NCBI GenBank assembly: GCA_030323885.1
Contig: CM059189.1
Coordinates: 47,623,015 to 47,687,014 of the forward strand
Length of the DNA: 64,000 bases
Reading direction: 5' to 3'
DNA from: Branchipolynoe longqiensis
Lineage: Eukaryota > Annelida > Polychaeta > Phyllodocida > Polynoidae
This document shows positions 51,751 through 62,175 of this stretch, piece by piece. Within the stretch, counting starts at the first letter, position 1, and every line of letters starts with the position of its first letter. Under the pieces are notes generated by a model. The model did no database searches. It saw only the letters and a list, made by a program, of their open reading frames with translations, and was not told the DNA's origin. The position numbers and the translations under genes were made by a program.

Positions 51751-51763
51751 GCCCTGCAGAACT

Positions 51764-52033
51764 GTAAGTACAAAATCTTTTATCCTTCTGGCAGTCTGGG
51801 CAGTCTGGGCAGTCTGGGCATTAGCATTCTCATAAAACCCATATTATTCTGGACAAGTCGACAAAGCGATATATTTTATTTACATTATTAATCTGGAGAA
51901 ATCAATTTAATCATTTTACATGATATATTTGTTTTTGTTCTTTATTGTTGATTTTTGTTGTTGTTGACCTCATTTGTGGAAACATTGATTTGCATTCATG
52001 TTACTTATGTTATTTTATGATTTTCTCTTGCAG
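51764..52033 (+). other. Probable intron of the MADF gene
   Basis: Donor GTAAGTA at 51764, T-rich tract and ttttctcttgCAG acceptor ending 52033; 270 bp, AT-rich, with a triple gtctgggca near 51790. Splicing is inferred from the signals only. Confidence 0.5.
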
Positions 52034-52375
52034 GTGATGGCTGGCATATACGCTGCGCAGGGGGATCTCGACGCTGCCGAGAATGTCTGCGCTGATCTCC
52101 AGATTGGGCTGCAGCAAGAGGTTCTGGCCACACCTCCCACTGCAGTCCGAGAACGGGGAAAGGGGAAGCGGACAGCCCCAGACAACGTCAACCTGCTGGC
52201 AGCCATCCAGAAGCGGTTCGATGAGTCTGGGGAGCTGCGGGAGGGCCTGCAGCTGCCTCCAACACAGGCCCTTACGGAGCGTGCCACATTCTCAAAACTA
52301 TGTGTGGGACTCTCTGATGACGATGGCATGGGAACGCTTCAGGAATACATGGGCAGCGATCAACCACATTCCTAG
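52034..52375 (+). CDS. MADF gene, putative exon 2
   Basis: Open from the acceptor: VMAGIYAAQGDLDAAENVCADLQ, then a basic linker (RERGKGKRTAPDN) and ...TERATFSKLCVGLSDDDGMGTLQEYM, stop 52373. The composition looks coding and GC-rich like exon 1. The last residues fall at the start of a SINE-A (52367), so the original end may have been replaced. No domain recognised. Confidence 0.45.
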   Translation: MMAGIYAAQGDLDAAENVCADLQIGLQQEVLATPPTAVRERGKGKRTAPDNVNLLAAIQKRFDESGELREGLQLPPTQALTERATFSKLCVGLSDDDGMGTLQEYMGSDQPHS

Positions 52376-52592
52376 CCAGGTGCTCAGCATTATTAGGGTA
52401 GGTCAAGGACCGGTTGGTTCAGTGTCAGGATAATATGACTGAGTGGGATATTAGGTCATGGTGCTGGCAGCCTGGTCTCCCAGTGGGGCAACACTATAAA
52501 GTTACCATGAGTGTGAACTGTCACAAGTTGGTACCCGTCCTGATAACCTGATATGACCTTGAATGTTACCAGAACACGAAACTCCAACAAGT
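52367..52592 (+). mobile_element. SINE-A body and tail, headless
   Basis: cattcctagccaggtgctcag to acgaaactccaacaagtaacc. It starts within the last codons of the putative MADF exon 2. Confidence 0.88.
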
Positions 52593-52916
52593 AACCAACA
52601 ATAGCCATAAATGGAATTAAATGTAGGATATTCTGCGGAGTGCCTTTAAAAATTTTTGGGGATATAACCATTTTTTTTAAAAGAGACTTATTTGTGGGTT
52701 TTTTTGTTGTTGGCAGGCTATTCTTATCGGAGCATGCTTGCAGTACATGATTTTGGCCGAGTCACGTTCAGTTTTCATGCTCTGGGTTGACATACACTCA
52801 GATCTGTGGACTCGGCAACCAGACACCCACCGGCCGCCATCAATTTGAAATTTGAGATGTTATTATTACTATATGTGGGCATTCTCTGAAACCGTGCAGC
52901 TTCCTATGGGAGAAGG
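52593..52916. other. Single-copy sequence
   Basis: No recognised feature; T-run at 52665-52705. Confidence 0.35.
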
Positions 52917-52964
52917 TTGGTTATTCGAGCGAGGGCGATGATCAGCGTCGGTACTGATGGGAAC

Positions 52965-54294
52965 ATCAGCACCTGTCATCGCCGCCGACACCAGCTGAAA
53001 TGCACCAGTGCCATCAAGGTCATCGGTACGGGCACCCGCAGATGCCCCAGCACCATCAAGGTCAACACTGTTGGCATTAATGGATACACTGGCATTACCA
53101 AGGACACCATTGCCATTACCAGCGGAAACAGTAACACCACCAAGGTCATTACTACTGGCACTTGCAAAAACAGCGGCACCAAGGTCATTACTGCTGGCAC
53201 CAGCAGAAACAGCATAACTACCAAGGCCATACTGCTGGCACCAGCAGAAACAGCATAGCCACCAAGGCCATTACTGCTGGCACCAGCAGAAACAGCATAA
53301 CTACCAAGGGCATTACTGCTGGCACCAGCGGAAACAGCAGCAACACTGCACCAGCAGAAACAGCATAACCACCAAGGGCATTACGGCTGGCACCAGCGGA
53401 AACAGCATAACCACCAAGGTCATTATTGGTGGCATGAGCAGAAGCAGTAGCATCACCAAGGTCATTACTGCTGGCACAAGCAGAAGCAATATCATCACCA
53501 AGGTCATTACTGCTGGCACTTGCAGAAACAGCATAACCACCAAGGTCATTACTGCTGGCACTTGCGGAAATAGCAGCACCACCAAGGTCATTACGGCTGG
53601 CACTAGCGGAAGCAGCACCACCACCAAGGTCATTACTGCTGGCACCAGCAGAAGAAGCAGCACCGCCAAGGTCATTACTGCTGGCACCAGCGGAAACAGC
53701 ACCACTACCAAGGTCATCACTGCTGGCACCAGCAGAAACAGCTGCACACCCAAGGTCACCATTACCATTACCAGCGGAAACAGCAGCACCACCAAGGGCA
53801 TCACTGCTGACACTAGTGGAAGCAGCAGCACCACCAAGGTCATTACTGCTGGCACCAGCGGAAGCAACACCACCAAAGTCATTATAGCTGGCACTAGCAG
53901 AAGTAGTACCCCCACCAAGGTCATTATGGCTGGCACCAGCAGAAACAGCACCACGTCCAAGGTCATCCCTGCTGACACCAGCAAAAGCAGCACCACTAAG
54001 GTTATTACTGCTTTCACCAGCAGAAACAGAAGGAGCATTAATGTCATTACTGTGGGCACCAGCAGAATCAGCAGCAGTACCAAGGTCATTAGTGGTGGCA
54101 CTAGCGGAAACAGCACCACCGAGGTCATCACCATTGGCACCAGCGAAAGCAGCAGCAGCACCAAAGTCAGCACCGCTGGTACCAGCGGAAGCAGCACCAC
54201 CAGTGCCAAGGTCATCACCGCAGGCACCAGCAGAAACAGCGTCACTACCAAGGTCATCACTGCTGGCACCAGTGAAAGCAGCAGCTGTGTGTGA
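52965..54294 (+). repeat. 42/45-bp minisatellite with an open Ser/Thr-rich frame
   Basis: About 30 units: ggcaccagcagaaacagc, then accaccaaggtcattactgc (42 bp), with AGC or CACC triplets added or lost (39, 42, 45 bp). From 53434 to 54294 the plus frame is open for 286 residues as TKVITAGTS(R/G)(N/S)S-T units. Earlier units carry indels not divisible by three (for example 53232, 53345). No signal peptide or non-repeat domain is visible. The minus strand is also open (318 residues, hydrophobic), which argues for caution. Confidence 0.85.
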
Positions 54295-55195
54295 GCTGTG
54301 TATGAGTTGTGTGTTAGCTGTGTGTGCGCTGTGTGTGCGCTGTGTGTGCGCTGTGTGTGAGCTTTGTGTGAGCTGTGTGTGAGCTGTGTGTGAACTTAAT
54401 GTGAGCTGTGTGTGAGCTGTGTGTGAGCTGTGTGTGAGCTGTGTGTGAGCTGTGTGGATACTTTGCGTGAGCTGTGTGTGAGTTTTGTGTGGGCTATGTG
54501 GATACTTTGTGTGAGCTGTGTGTGAGCTGTGTTGATGCTTTGTGTGAGTTGTGTGTGAGTTGTGTGTGACCTATGTGTGAGCTGTGTGTGAGCTGTGTGA
54601 ATACTTTGTGTGAGTTGTGTGTGAGCTGTGTGTGAGCTGTGCGTGAGGTGTGTGGATACTTTGTGTGAGCTGTGTGTGAGCTTTGTGTGGGCTTTGTGGC
54701 TACTTTGTGTGAGCTGTGTGTGAGCTGTGTGGATGGATTGTGTGAGCTGTGGGTGAGCTGTGTGAATACTTTGTGTGAGATGTGTGTGACCTATGTCTGA
54801 GTTGTGTGTATACTTTGTGTGAGATGTGTGTGACCTATGTGTGAGCTGTGTGTGAGCTTTGTGAATACTTTGTGTGAGTTGTGTGTGAGCTGTGTGTGAC
54901 CTATGTGTGACCTATGTGTGAGCTGTGTGTGAGCTTTGTGGATACTTTGTGTGAGCTGTGTGTGAGCTTTGTGGATACTGTGTGTGAGCTGTGAGTGAGC
55001 TTTGTGGATACTTTGTGTGAGCTGTGTGTGAGCTGTGTGGATACATTATGTGAGCTGTGTGTGACCTATGTGTGAGCTGTGGGTGAGCTTTGTGGATACT
55101 TTGTGTGAGCTGTGTGGTGTGACCTATGTGTGACCTGTATGTGAGCTGTGTGGCCCGTGTGTGACTTGTGTGCGCTTGTATTGTGTGTGTGCTCC
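54290..55195. repeat. TGTGTGAGC repeat with (GTGGATACTTTG) spacers
   Basis: Units tgtgtgagctg and a higher-order block of about 50-60 bp ending gtggatactttgtgtgagc, recurring roughly 15 times. It starts directly where the 42/45-bp minisatellite ends. Confidence 0.9.
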
Positions 55196-55925
55196 ATTCC
55201 ACCCCTTCTCCAAGATGAGACTCACATATCAGATCTACACCAGACTACCACTACAATAGTAGTACCAGTCTCAGCAGTCAGCGTCCCCTGACATTATTTA
55301 GTATCCGGTTGCCATGGCAACTGGTGTCATCATTCACTGACCTCTGGTCACAACGAGTGGGCGTGGTGACCCACAGCCTCTTGACCCACCTGCCCACGGA
55401 GCCCACTGGCAGACACCGCTATGTACAGAGGGTCGGCGAGGTCTATAAACACAAAACGCCACAAAAGGCGCGGGCTTTCTGTTCAATTGTCGTCTGCTGT
55501 AACAAAATGCCCCCCCCCCCCCCCCACTTATTTTGGATAAATTCGGATTCATTTTACCTCGGGTAAAAATCCCTGACTATTTACATTGCAATAAAGGGGA
55601 AATATGTTGGTTACAAAAAAGTGTGTGTCGTCTGCGCTACCAATTGTCGTCTGCTTTGAAAATGTCAACAAAAAAAGGAATTGCCACCTGCTTTGAAAAA
55701 AATAAAAACGGCGCTTAAAGCACTATCTTCTGTTTGTTGTGAATAATGTATAAGCACTGCAGGGTTTCGTGTGTGTGTTCTAAATATTTACTAAACTAAT
55801 GGAGGGTGTTTTTAATAGGGTCATAGAGTGTCACCTCCAGTCGATAAGATTGTATGTAAAGAAGAAGAAAAAAAGTTCTTCATATTTCATGAATGAGTCA
55901 TCAAAGGCGTGTGATACCACCCATA
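55196..55925. other. Single-copy sequence with a local repeat of tgtcgtctgc
   Basis: caattgtcgtctgctttgaaaa-like phrases recur at 55485, 55640 and 55680; poly-C at 55509-55525. A frame over 55309-55566 has no recognised domain. Confidence 0.4.
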
Positions 55926-56026
55926 CTCCCACCCACCCACCCCCACACACACACACACACACACACAGAAACATAAAACCCGCCATATCACATACACCAC
56001 AAAACCTCTACCAATACCACATATGC

Positions 56027-56364
56027 TGGTTGGTTGGGTGTTGGGATTTTACGTCCTGACAACATCCGAGGTAGGTCATATCAGGATGGGTACCGACTTG
56101 TGACAGTGCGTACTCGTGGCGTCTTAATAGTGCTGCCTCCCTGGGGACCAGACCGCCGGCACCATGACATGATATCCCACTCAGTCACATTATCCTGACA
56201 GTGAGCTAACCAGCCCTTGCCCTATCCTGTTAATGCTGAGTGCCAGGCTAGGAAGCGACAAGTATCCGTTTTTTTTATGTCATTGATTTTACTCGACCGG
56301 GAATTGAACTCCCGATCTGCCGCATGGGAGGCATGCGCTCTAGCGATTCGGCCACCATGACTGG
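56027..56364 (-). mobile_element. SINE-A, full length
   Basis: ggttggttgggtgttgggat tail, full body, head ctctagcgattcggccaccatg. Confidence 0.92.
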
Positions 56365-56454
56365 TATATATTGAAATGGAACACCAACTCCAAATAAGGG
56401 TGGGAGAGTGCCGGGGTCTTAATATGGGCATTCCGAGTTCCACTGATCCTTCAG

Positions 56455-56808
56455 GTTTGTTTGTTTGTTGTTTTACATCCTAGCAACATATAAGGTCATA
56501 TCAGGACGGGTACCGACTTATGACAGTTTCACACTCATGGCGACGTTATAGTGCTGCCCCACTGGGAAACCAGGCCACCAGCACCATGACCTGATATCCC
56601 ACTCAGTCACATTATCCTGACACTGAGCCAACCAGTCCTTGCCCTATCCTAATAATGCCGAGTGCCAGGCTAGGAAGCAACAAGTATCAATTTTTAAGTC
56701 ATTGGTTTGACTCGACCAGGATTCGAAACCACAAACTCATGGGTTCGGATCTCCCGATCTCCCAAAACAGGGGACAGACGCTCAACTCATTCGGCCACCC
56801 GGTCTGGA
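56455..56808 (-). mobile_element. SINE-A, full length
   Basis: tttgtttgtttgttgttttacatcc tail, full body, duplicated B-box region (gattcgaaac...gggttcgg) and head ending cggccacccggtctgg. Same head subtype as 16423-16759. Confidence 0.92.
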
Positions 56809-56892
56809 CTGACTGTAGGAGGGACTGAACCAGCGACCCAGCATGTCGGGTTGCAGCTTCAGCTTAGACACAGGAAGTTGGAGTTAGTGCCC

Positions 56893-57150
56893 TATTAAAC
56901 ATTTGTCGTCACATATAAGGGGATACTGAATCAATTAATAGAACCTGTTACTGGATAAGGCTATGGTGTTAGAGTTTTGGCCAGCTTGCCAAAATTAATT
57001 TAGCATGTTTCCATTTCAAATATCTCAAAAGGTAGCGATTTAAAATAAAAGTTACTTCCAACTAACGTAATGTAGATTATAATGAACAACCTAATATGTT
57101 TATCTCAGAAAATGAGAAAAACTCAATACCATCGGACTATGCAACTTTAA
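56893..57150 (-). mobile_element. MITE-1, truncated
   Basis: Starts inside the element (attaaacatttgtcgtcac) and ends with the intact right terminus ATCGGACTATGCAACT plus TTAA 57147-57150. Confidence 0.88.
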
Positions 57151-57344
57151 CTGGTGGGGGTCATACGGGGTGGGACTGTATATTACATACAGGTCTGACA
57201 GTTCTGTTCCAATATCACAAGACATGATTCTACCTACATATTTAACGTACAGTTTAAGTGGGTGGGCGGGATTATCTCAACGCTTCTGAAATCACTCTGC
57301 CAACTTACACTATTTATTACACAACACCTGCCCACTTGCATCAT

Positions 57345-57610
57345 TAGTTGTTGGGGTTTTGCGTCATGGCAACATCTAAGGTCATATCAGGACGGGTACC
57401 GACTTGTGACAATGCGCACTCATGGTGACTTTATAGTGCTGCCCCACTTGGAAATCAGGCCACCGACACCAAGACCTGATATCCCCCTCAGTCACATTAT
57501 CCTGACACTGAGCTGACCAGTGCGTGACCTATCCTATTAATGCCGAGCGCCAAGCTAGCAGGCGACAAATATCAATTTGTAAGTCATTTGTTTAACTCGG
57601 CCGGTCCCAC
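57345..57610 (-). mobile_element. SINE-A
   Basis: ttgttggggttttgcgtcat to gtcatttgtttaactcggcc; head lost. Confidence 0.88.
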
Positions 57611-57735
57611 TCACCGGAAGATTCGCAGGCTTTGCTTTTTATTCCACATGTAGTGGAATATTTTATATATTTGCTATGGAACTGTGTATTCTTCTGTGTT
57701 TGCATAACCAAATATGTGCGTCGATAGTAATAAGG

Positions 57736-58045
57736 ATGGTTGGCTGTTGGAGTTTTACGTCCGGGAAACATCTAAGGTGACATAAGGACGGGTACCGACT
57801 TATGACAGTGCACACTCATGGCGACTTTATAGTGCTGCCCCACTGGGAGACCAGGCCACTGGCACCATGCCCCAATATCCCACTCAGTCACATTATCCTG
57901 ACACTGAGCCAACCAGTCCTTCCTTGCCTTATCCTATTAAGGCCGAGCACCTGGCTAGGCGGCGACAAGTATCAAATTGTAAGTTATTGGTTTGACTCCA
58001 CCAGGGTCGAACCCATGGGTTCGAATCCCACGATCTACCTATCAA
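57736..58045 (-). mobile_element. SINE-A
   Basis: tggttggctgttggagtttt to gggttcgaatcccacgatctacc; end of head missing. Confidence 0.9.
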
Positions 58046-58290
58046 TATAGGGGAACTACCATCTGTAGTTTTGTGACTAAAGCATGTGAAGCCTTTTAGT
58101 ATAGCTAGTACACTTCTCATTTAGAGTAGACTCGATGGTAGCCAGTGCGCTCGACCTCTTTTATAGCTGCAAGGATATCACTTCAATCCATTTACTTTAA
58201 ACTCATGCAAGGTATTTTATTCAGTGATTAATATTGTATTCATCTTTCTTTCAATGTAAAAATTACCTTTCTAAAGTATGTGCACATAGA
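58046..58290. other. AT-rich single-copy sequence
   Basis: No recognised feature. Confidence 0.35.

Positions 58291-58330
<40 letters not shown>
58291..58330. repeat. (TA)n microsatellite
   Basis: About 20 TA units immediately before a SINE-A head. Confidence 0.95.
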
Positions 58331-58332
<2 letters not shown>

Positions 58333-58680
58333 AGACGGGATGGCCGAATGAGTTAGAGCACCTGTCTCCCATGTTGGTGGATCGTGGGATCGTGGGTTCG
58401 AACCCTGGTCGAGTCAAACCAATGAATTAAAAATTGAAACTTGTCACTTCCTAGCCTGGCACTCGGCATTAATAGGATAGGGCAAGACCAATGGTCCGCG
58501 ATTGAAATTTCCCCCGCTTAATCAACTAATGAACCAACAAATATATACAATGGTGCTGGTGGCCTGGTCTCCCAGTAGGGCAGCAGTATAAATTCGCCAT
58601 GAGTGCGCACTGTCACAAGTCGGTACCCATCATCATATTACCTTAGATGTTGCCAGGACATAGAACTCCAACAACCAACC
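58331..58680 (+). mobile_element. SINE-A, tail II copy followed by a SINE-A 3' half
   Basis: 58331-58536: complete head (gatggccgaatgagttagag, B box ggttcgaaccctggtcg) and tail II (caatggtccgcgattgaaat, aatcaactaatg). 58551-58680: ordinary SINE-A 3' half (aatggtgctggtggcctggt to ctccaacaaccaaccagc). Confidence 0.88.
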
Positions 58681-58917
58681 AGCATCAGACTATGCGATGC
58701 CCCCCTGTGCAGTCACAAGTCAGTAATCACCGTGAACCATCCACGGGCGTTGCTAGGACACAAGACCCAGACCTGTCAATCAATCAATCAAGCGCTGCAG
58801 TCCAACCTCGCGGAGGTGCCTGGTTAATAAGCTCCTGAATGTACGTGGTGGAAATACAGATCTACTATTGAGATACCACAAACAAGCACCCACCCACGAG
58901 GCACTCAAGCGGCACCG

Positions 58918-58918
<1 letters not shown>

Positions 58919-58982
<64 letters not shown>

Positions 58983-59085
58983 ATATATAAGCATTATGCG
59001 AGTATAAATACGCCGAAGGGATTGTTCTATATATTATTATATTATAGTATACTTCCGGCGTTACCATTGTCATTTGCGCCGGGAA

Positions 59086-59129
<44 letters not shown>

Positions 59130-59141
59130 TATATATATATA
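58919..59141. repeat. (TA)n arrays around a short inverted element
   Basis: TA runs at 58919-58973 and 59090-59141. Between them, gtataaatacgccg/cttccggcgttacc; the phrase gcgagtataaa...cg(a)(a)ggga also occurs at 30738. Confidence 0.8.
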
Positions 59142-59142
59142 T

Positions 59143-59468
59143 AGTTGGTTGGTTGTTGGAGTTATGTCCTGGCAACATCAAAGGTCATATCAGGATGGGT
59201 ACTGACTTGTGACAGTGCACACTCATGGTAAATTTATAGTGCTGCCCCACAGGGAGACCAGGCTGCCAGCACCATGAACGGTTATCCAACTCGGTCACAT
59301 TATCCTGACACTGAGCTAACCAGTTCTTGCTCTATCCTATTATTAATGCCGAGCACCTGGATAGGAAGCAACAAGTATCAATTTTTAAGTCATCGGTTTG
59401 ACTCGACCAGGGTTAGAAATCCCACGATCTACCAAAACGGGAGACGGACCCTCAACTCATTCGGCCAT
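59143..59468 (-). mobile_element. SINE-A, full length
   Basis: gttggttggttgttggagttatg, full body, head ending cattcggccatt, then TA repeats. Confidence 0.9.
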
Positions 59469-59476
59469 TATTTATA

Positions 59477-59509
<33 letters not shown>

Positions 59510-59512
59510 GCA

Positions 59513-59985
59513 GGTATTGCAATACCTCAGGGAGTTTGACGCCCCTGCCCTGCAGAGTTGTAAACCACTGCCTTGTGGTACAGGTTCTTGACAGAACCGA
59601 AGGCTAAGGGAGCAAACCCTGAACAGAAAACCATCTCACTGTGGCAGCATCAAGGGCGGTTGATGTATGGAACTCCCAACATCTCCCAACCAGCCACTGC
59701 AGGGACAAATAGTTTTGCGCCTGTCTTGACATGTTCTTGCCGGTGTGAAACCTCTATTTGCTCCCCGAGAGAGTGCCGCCGGTAACTTGCAAAAGCCAGC
59801 AGCACTTCAAACACCTTTGCAGGCAGCTTTCATGAAATGTAAACCTGAAGCTGAGAGACATTAAGACCGACTCATGGACATCACTTGCACAGCAGAGAGC
59901 TAAATGGAGAGCGGCAGTCAAGTACTGAAAGCAGTCTTTGTCGCATCGCGACTGACAGCATGATGATGATGATGATATATATACA
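59513..59985 (+). mobile_element. LINE 3' end with (ATG)n tail, copy 2
   Basis: Inverted relative to 1167-1590. From gcaatacctcagggagtttgacg to agcATGATGATGATGATG. Broken frames include ...SSKWRAAVKY.KQSLSRRD before the tail, in the position of a LINE carboxyl terminus. TA microsatellites flank both sides. Confidence 0.62.
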
Positions 59986-60033
<48 letters not shown>

Positions 60034-60176
60034 GTCGGACACCAGTGTCACGTGACCAGCCAACGTGTCACATGACCAGTGTCACATGACAACGTCTCCA
60101 CCCCGCTGCTTAATCCCCATAGGAGCAAATGGAAACCTGACGACGGTGCATTTTTACTAGCGAGTGTGTTAAAGAA

Positions 60177-60346
60177 CCAGACGGGATGGCCGAATGAGTC
60201 ACAGCGTCCGTCTCATACGTTTGTAGATCATGGGATCGTTGGTTCGAATCCTGGTCGAGTCAAACCAATGACTTAAAAATGATACTTGTCGCTTCCTAGC
60301 CAGCCGCTCGGCATTAATAGGATAGGGCAAGAGGCAGGGGAATGAG
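60177..60346 (+). mobile_element. SINE-A, tail II variant, split by word element F
   Basis: Head ccagacgggatggccgaatg, ggttcgaatcctggtcgagtc, body to caagaggcaggggaatgag; resumes at 60607 with gaccagtcggctgcgactga and ends ctgaaacaactaatgtacc at about 60655. Confidence 0.88.
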
Positions 60347-60606
60347 TAATGCTAGGTACACACCTACCGTTTACGATTCGCGCACTAAAATTCGCGACCC
60401 GACCCGAGCCGCTTAAAACTGAAAACGGGCCGATTCATTTTTCGAATCGCGAATCGCAATCGTAAGGAAGCGCTTTTAGCCCTAAAAAGTCGCGAATCGC
60501 AATCGGTAGGTGTAGTAGGGGAGTGCACACCTCACGACTTTTGGGCAGTTTTAGATCGTATACAGTAGGTGGGTGCGGAAAAACGGTAGGTGTGTACCTA
60601 GCATAA
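60347..60606. mobile_element. Word element F (word CGAATCGC/GCGATT), TAA TSD
   Basis: TAA at 60347-60349 and 60604-60606. Near-perfect inverted ends TGCTAGGTACACACCTACCG, then TTT. The interior repeats cgcgaatcgcaatcg, cgacccgacccg, cttttagccc and aaaagtcgcg. Shares the GGTACACACCT end and tttttcgaatc with element E. Insertion into a tail II SINE-A defines both borders. Confidence 0.88.
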
Positions 60607-60659
60607 GACCAGTCGGCTGCGACTGAAATTTCCCCTGCTGAAACAACTAATGTACCAAA

Positions 60660-61127
60660 AAAAAAGGCCGTGTGTGTGTGTGTGGGTGGGTGTGGGGGTG
60701 TGTGTTGGGGAGGGTGTAATTACACATTATGTTTATATAAATATTGTCCACATAAATCAAAGAATGAGTATAAACTAGATGTTAGTGTGAGTTTTGAGAC
60801 ACTGAGCGCGGTTTACTAACTAACCACTCTTTGTCGGGGATTCAGTCGGCGATTATTTGTTTTTGTAGCGCTGCGCATGCGCGGTGACGGGCAGTGCTGA
60901 CACTGACAGTAGTCAGTCCGCCTGACGGCTGACATGGGTGACTGTCACTGCCACTGTCACTGTCACTGTCACTGTCACTGTCAAAAAGGCTTCCGTCACT
61001 CTCAGCCAGATTCAGTGGCCGTCAAAGATGGCCGTCAAGATGGCCGCCAAGATAACGCTGGTAAGGAAAGTAACCGGTGTCCTGTAACTAACTGTTCAGG
61101 TTCAGGCCCTTGACTCGTCAGGCGGGA
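60660..61127. other. Single-copy sequence with GTCACT repeat and YY1-like boxes
   Basis: (GTCACT)n at 60944-60982; AAGATGGCCGTC and AAGATGGCCGCC at 61025-61050 resemble YY1 sites. No ORF of note. Confidence 0.4.
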
Positions 61128-61795
61128 TTAGGCCAAATAATAATATTGCTTTAATTTGTTGAACGTCCCTTTGAAATACAAATCTGGGTCGGGCGGGCGG
61201 TGTTTATTTCTATTTGTTGTTTCTATTATTTTTATTCATATTTTTAATTCATATTTTGTACATATATATTAAAAAAAAAAAAATTAAATCAGTTTTGAAA
61301 ATTAATATCTATTTATATATTTTTATATTATATATATATATATTTTGTTATTTAAAAAATTTAATATATTATATATATTTGGGTATCTAATTTTTTTATT
61401 TATATTTGTTATTCATATTATATATATTTTTTCTCAGTATTTTACTGGTCTCGCCCTCCCCCTCACCCCTGCCCCCTCCCCATTATCCCCGCCACCCTCA
61501 TTGACATTCCCTTCCTCCTTCATCCCCATCCAACACCCTCCCTCTCCCACACTCAAACACCCTCATTCTCCCAGCCTCCTCCAGTTTCGACCCTGGTCCC
61601 TCGCCTTCCCAATTCCCTCCCTACCACCCCTCAGATCACTCCCCATTCCTGTCCCCCTTCCCTGCCCATTCCCCCCTCTCCACTCCCCTTTCCATTTCTC
61701 ACTCCAACGACCCTCTCCAGTTAAAAAGAAATCAGGGGCGGGCGATTTTTCAGACACGAGCGGGGCGATCACCATTTTTATTTGATTTGGCCTTA
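61128..61795. mobile_element. TTAGGCC-ended element J1
   Basis: Ends ttaGGCCAAATAATAA and, inverted, taaGGCCAAATCAAATAAAAA. Inner landmarks gggtcgggcgggcggt (left) and gggcgggcgatttttcagac, gagcggggcgatcaccattt (right) are shared with J2 at 63543. The middle is AT-rich then pyrimidine-rich (61445-61710), apparently a local repeat expansion. Confidence 0.65.
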
Positions 61796-61876
61796 TATGC
61801 GCTGAGGCGGGCATTACCAGCAAATAGCTGTCACAAGCCACTCCAACAGCGAGGAGTGACGGGCAGCTTGCCACCG

Positions 61877-62175
61877 GACGCGTTAGCCGAATCGATAGAG
61901 CGCAAGATTCCCGTGCGGAAGGTCAGGAATTCGAATCCCAGCCGAGTCAAACCAATGACTTATAATACAATTGATACTTGTTGATACCTAGCCTGGCGCT
62001 CAGCATTAATAGGATAGGATAAGGACTGGTTAGCACAGTGTCAGGATAGTGCGACTGTGTGGGATCTCGGGTCATGGTGCCAGAGGCTTGGTCTCCCAGT
62101 GGGGCAGCACTATAAAGTCGCCATGAGTTTGCACAGTCATAAATCGGTACCCGTTGAAGGTCAAACTCCAATTGC
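61877..62175 (+). mobile_element. SINE-A
   Basis: cggacgcgttagccgaatcgatagagcgc, attcgaatcccagccgagtc, body, short tail aaggtcaaactccaat. Confidence 0.9.

Noticed and set aside
53313..54269. 318-residue hydrophobic minus-strand ORF
   Set aside because: Antisense of the 42/45-bp minisatellite; a membrane protein made only of LLVPAVMTLVV repeats is not credible without flanking exons.
55309..55566. 85-residue ORF as a conserved small protein
   Set aside because: Runs into a poly-C tract and has no recognisable motif; homopolymer length makes the frame unreliable.
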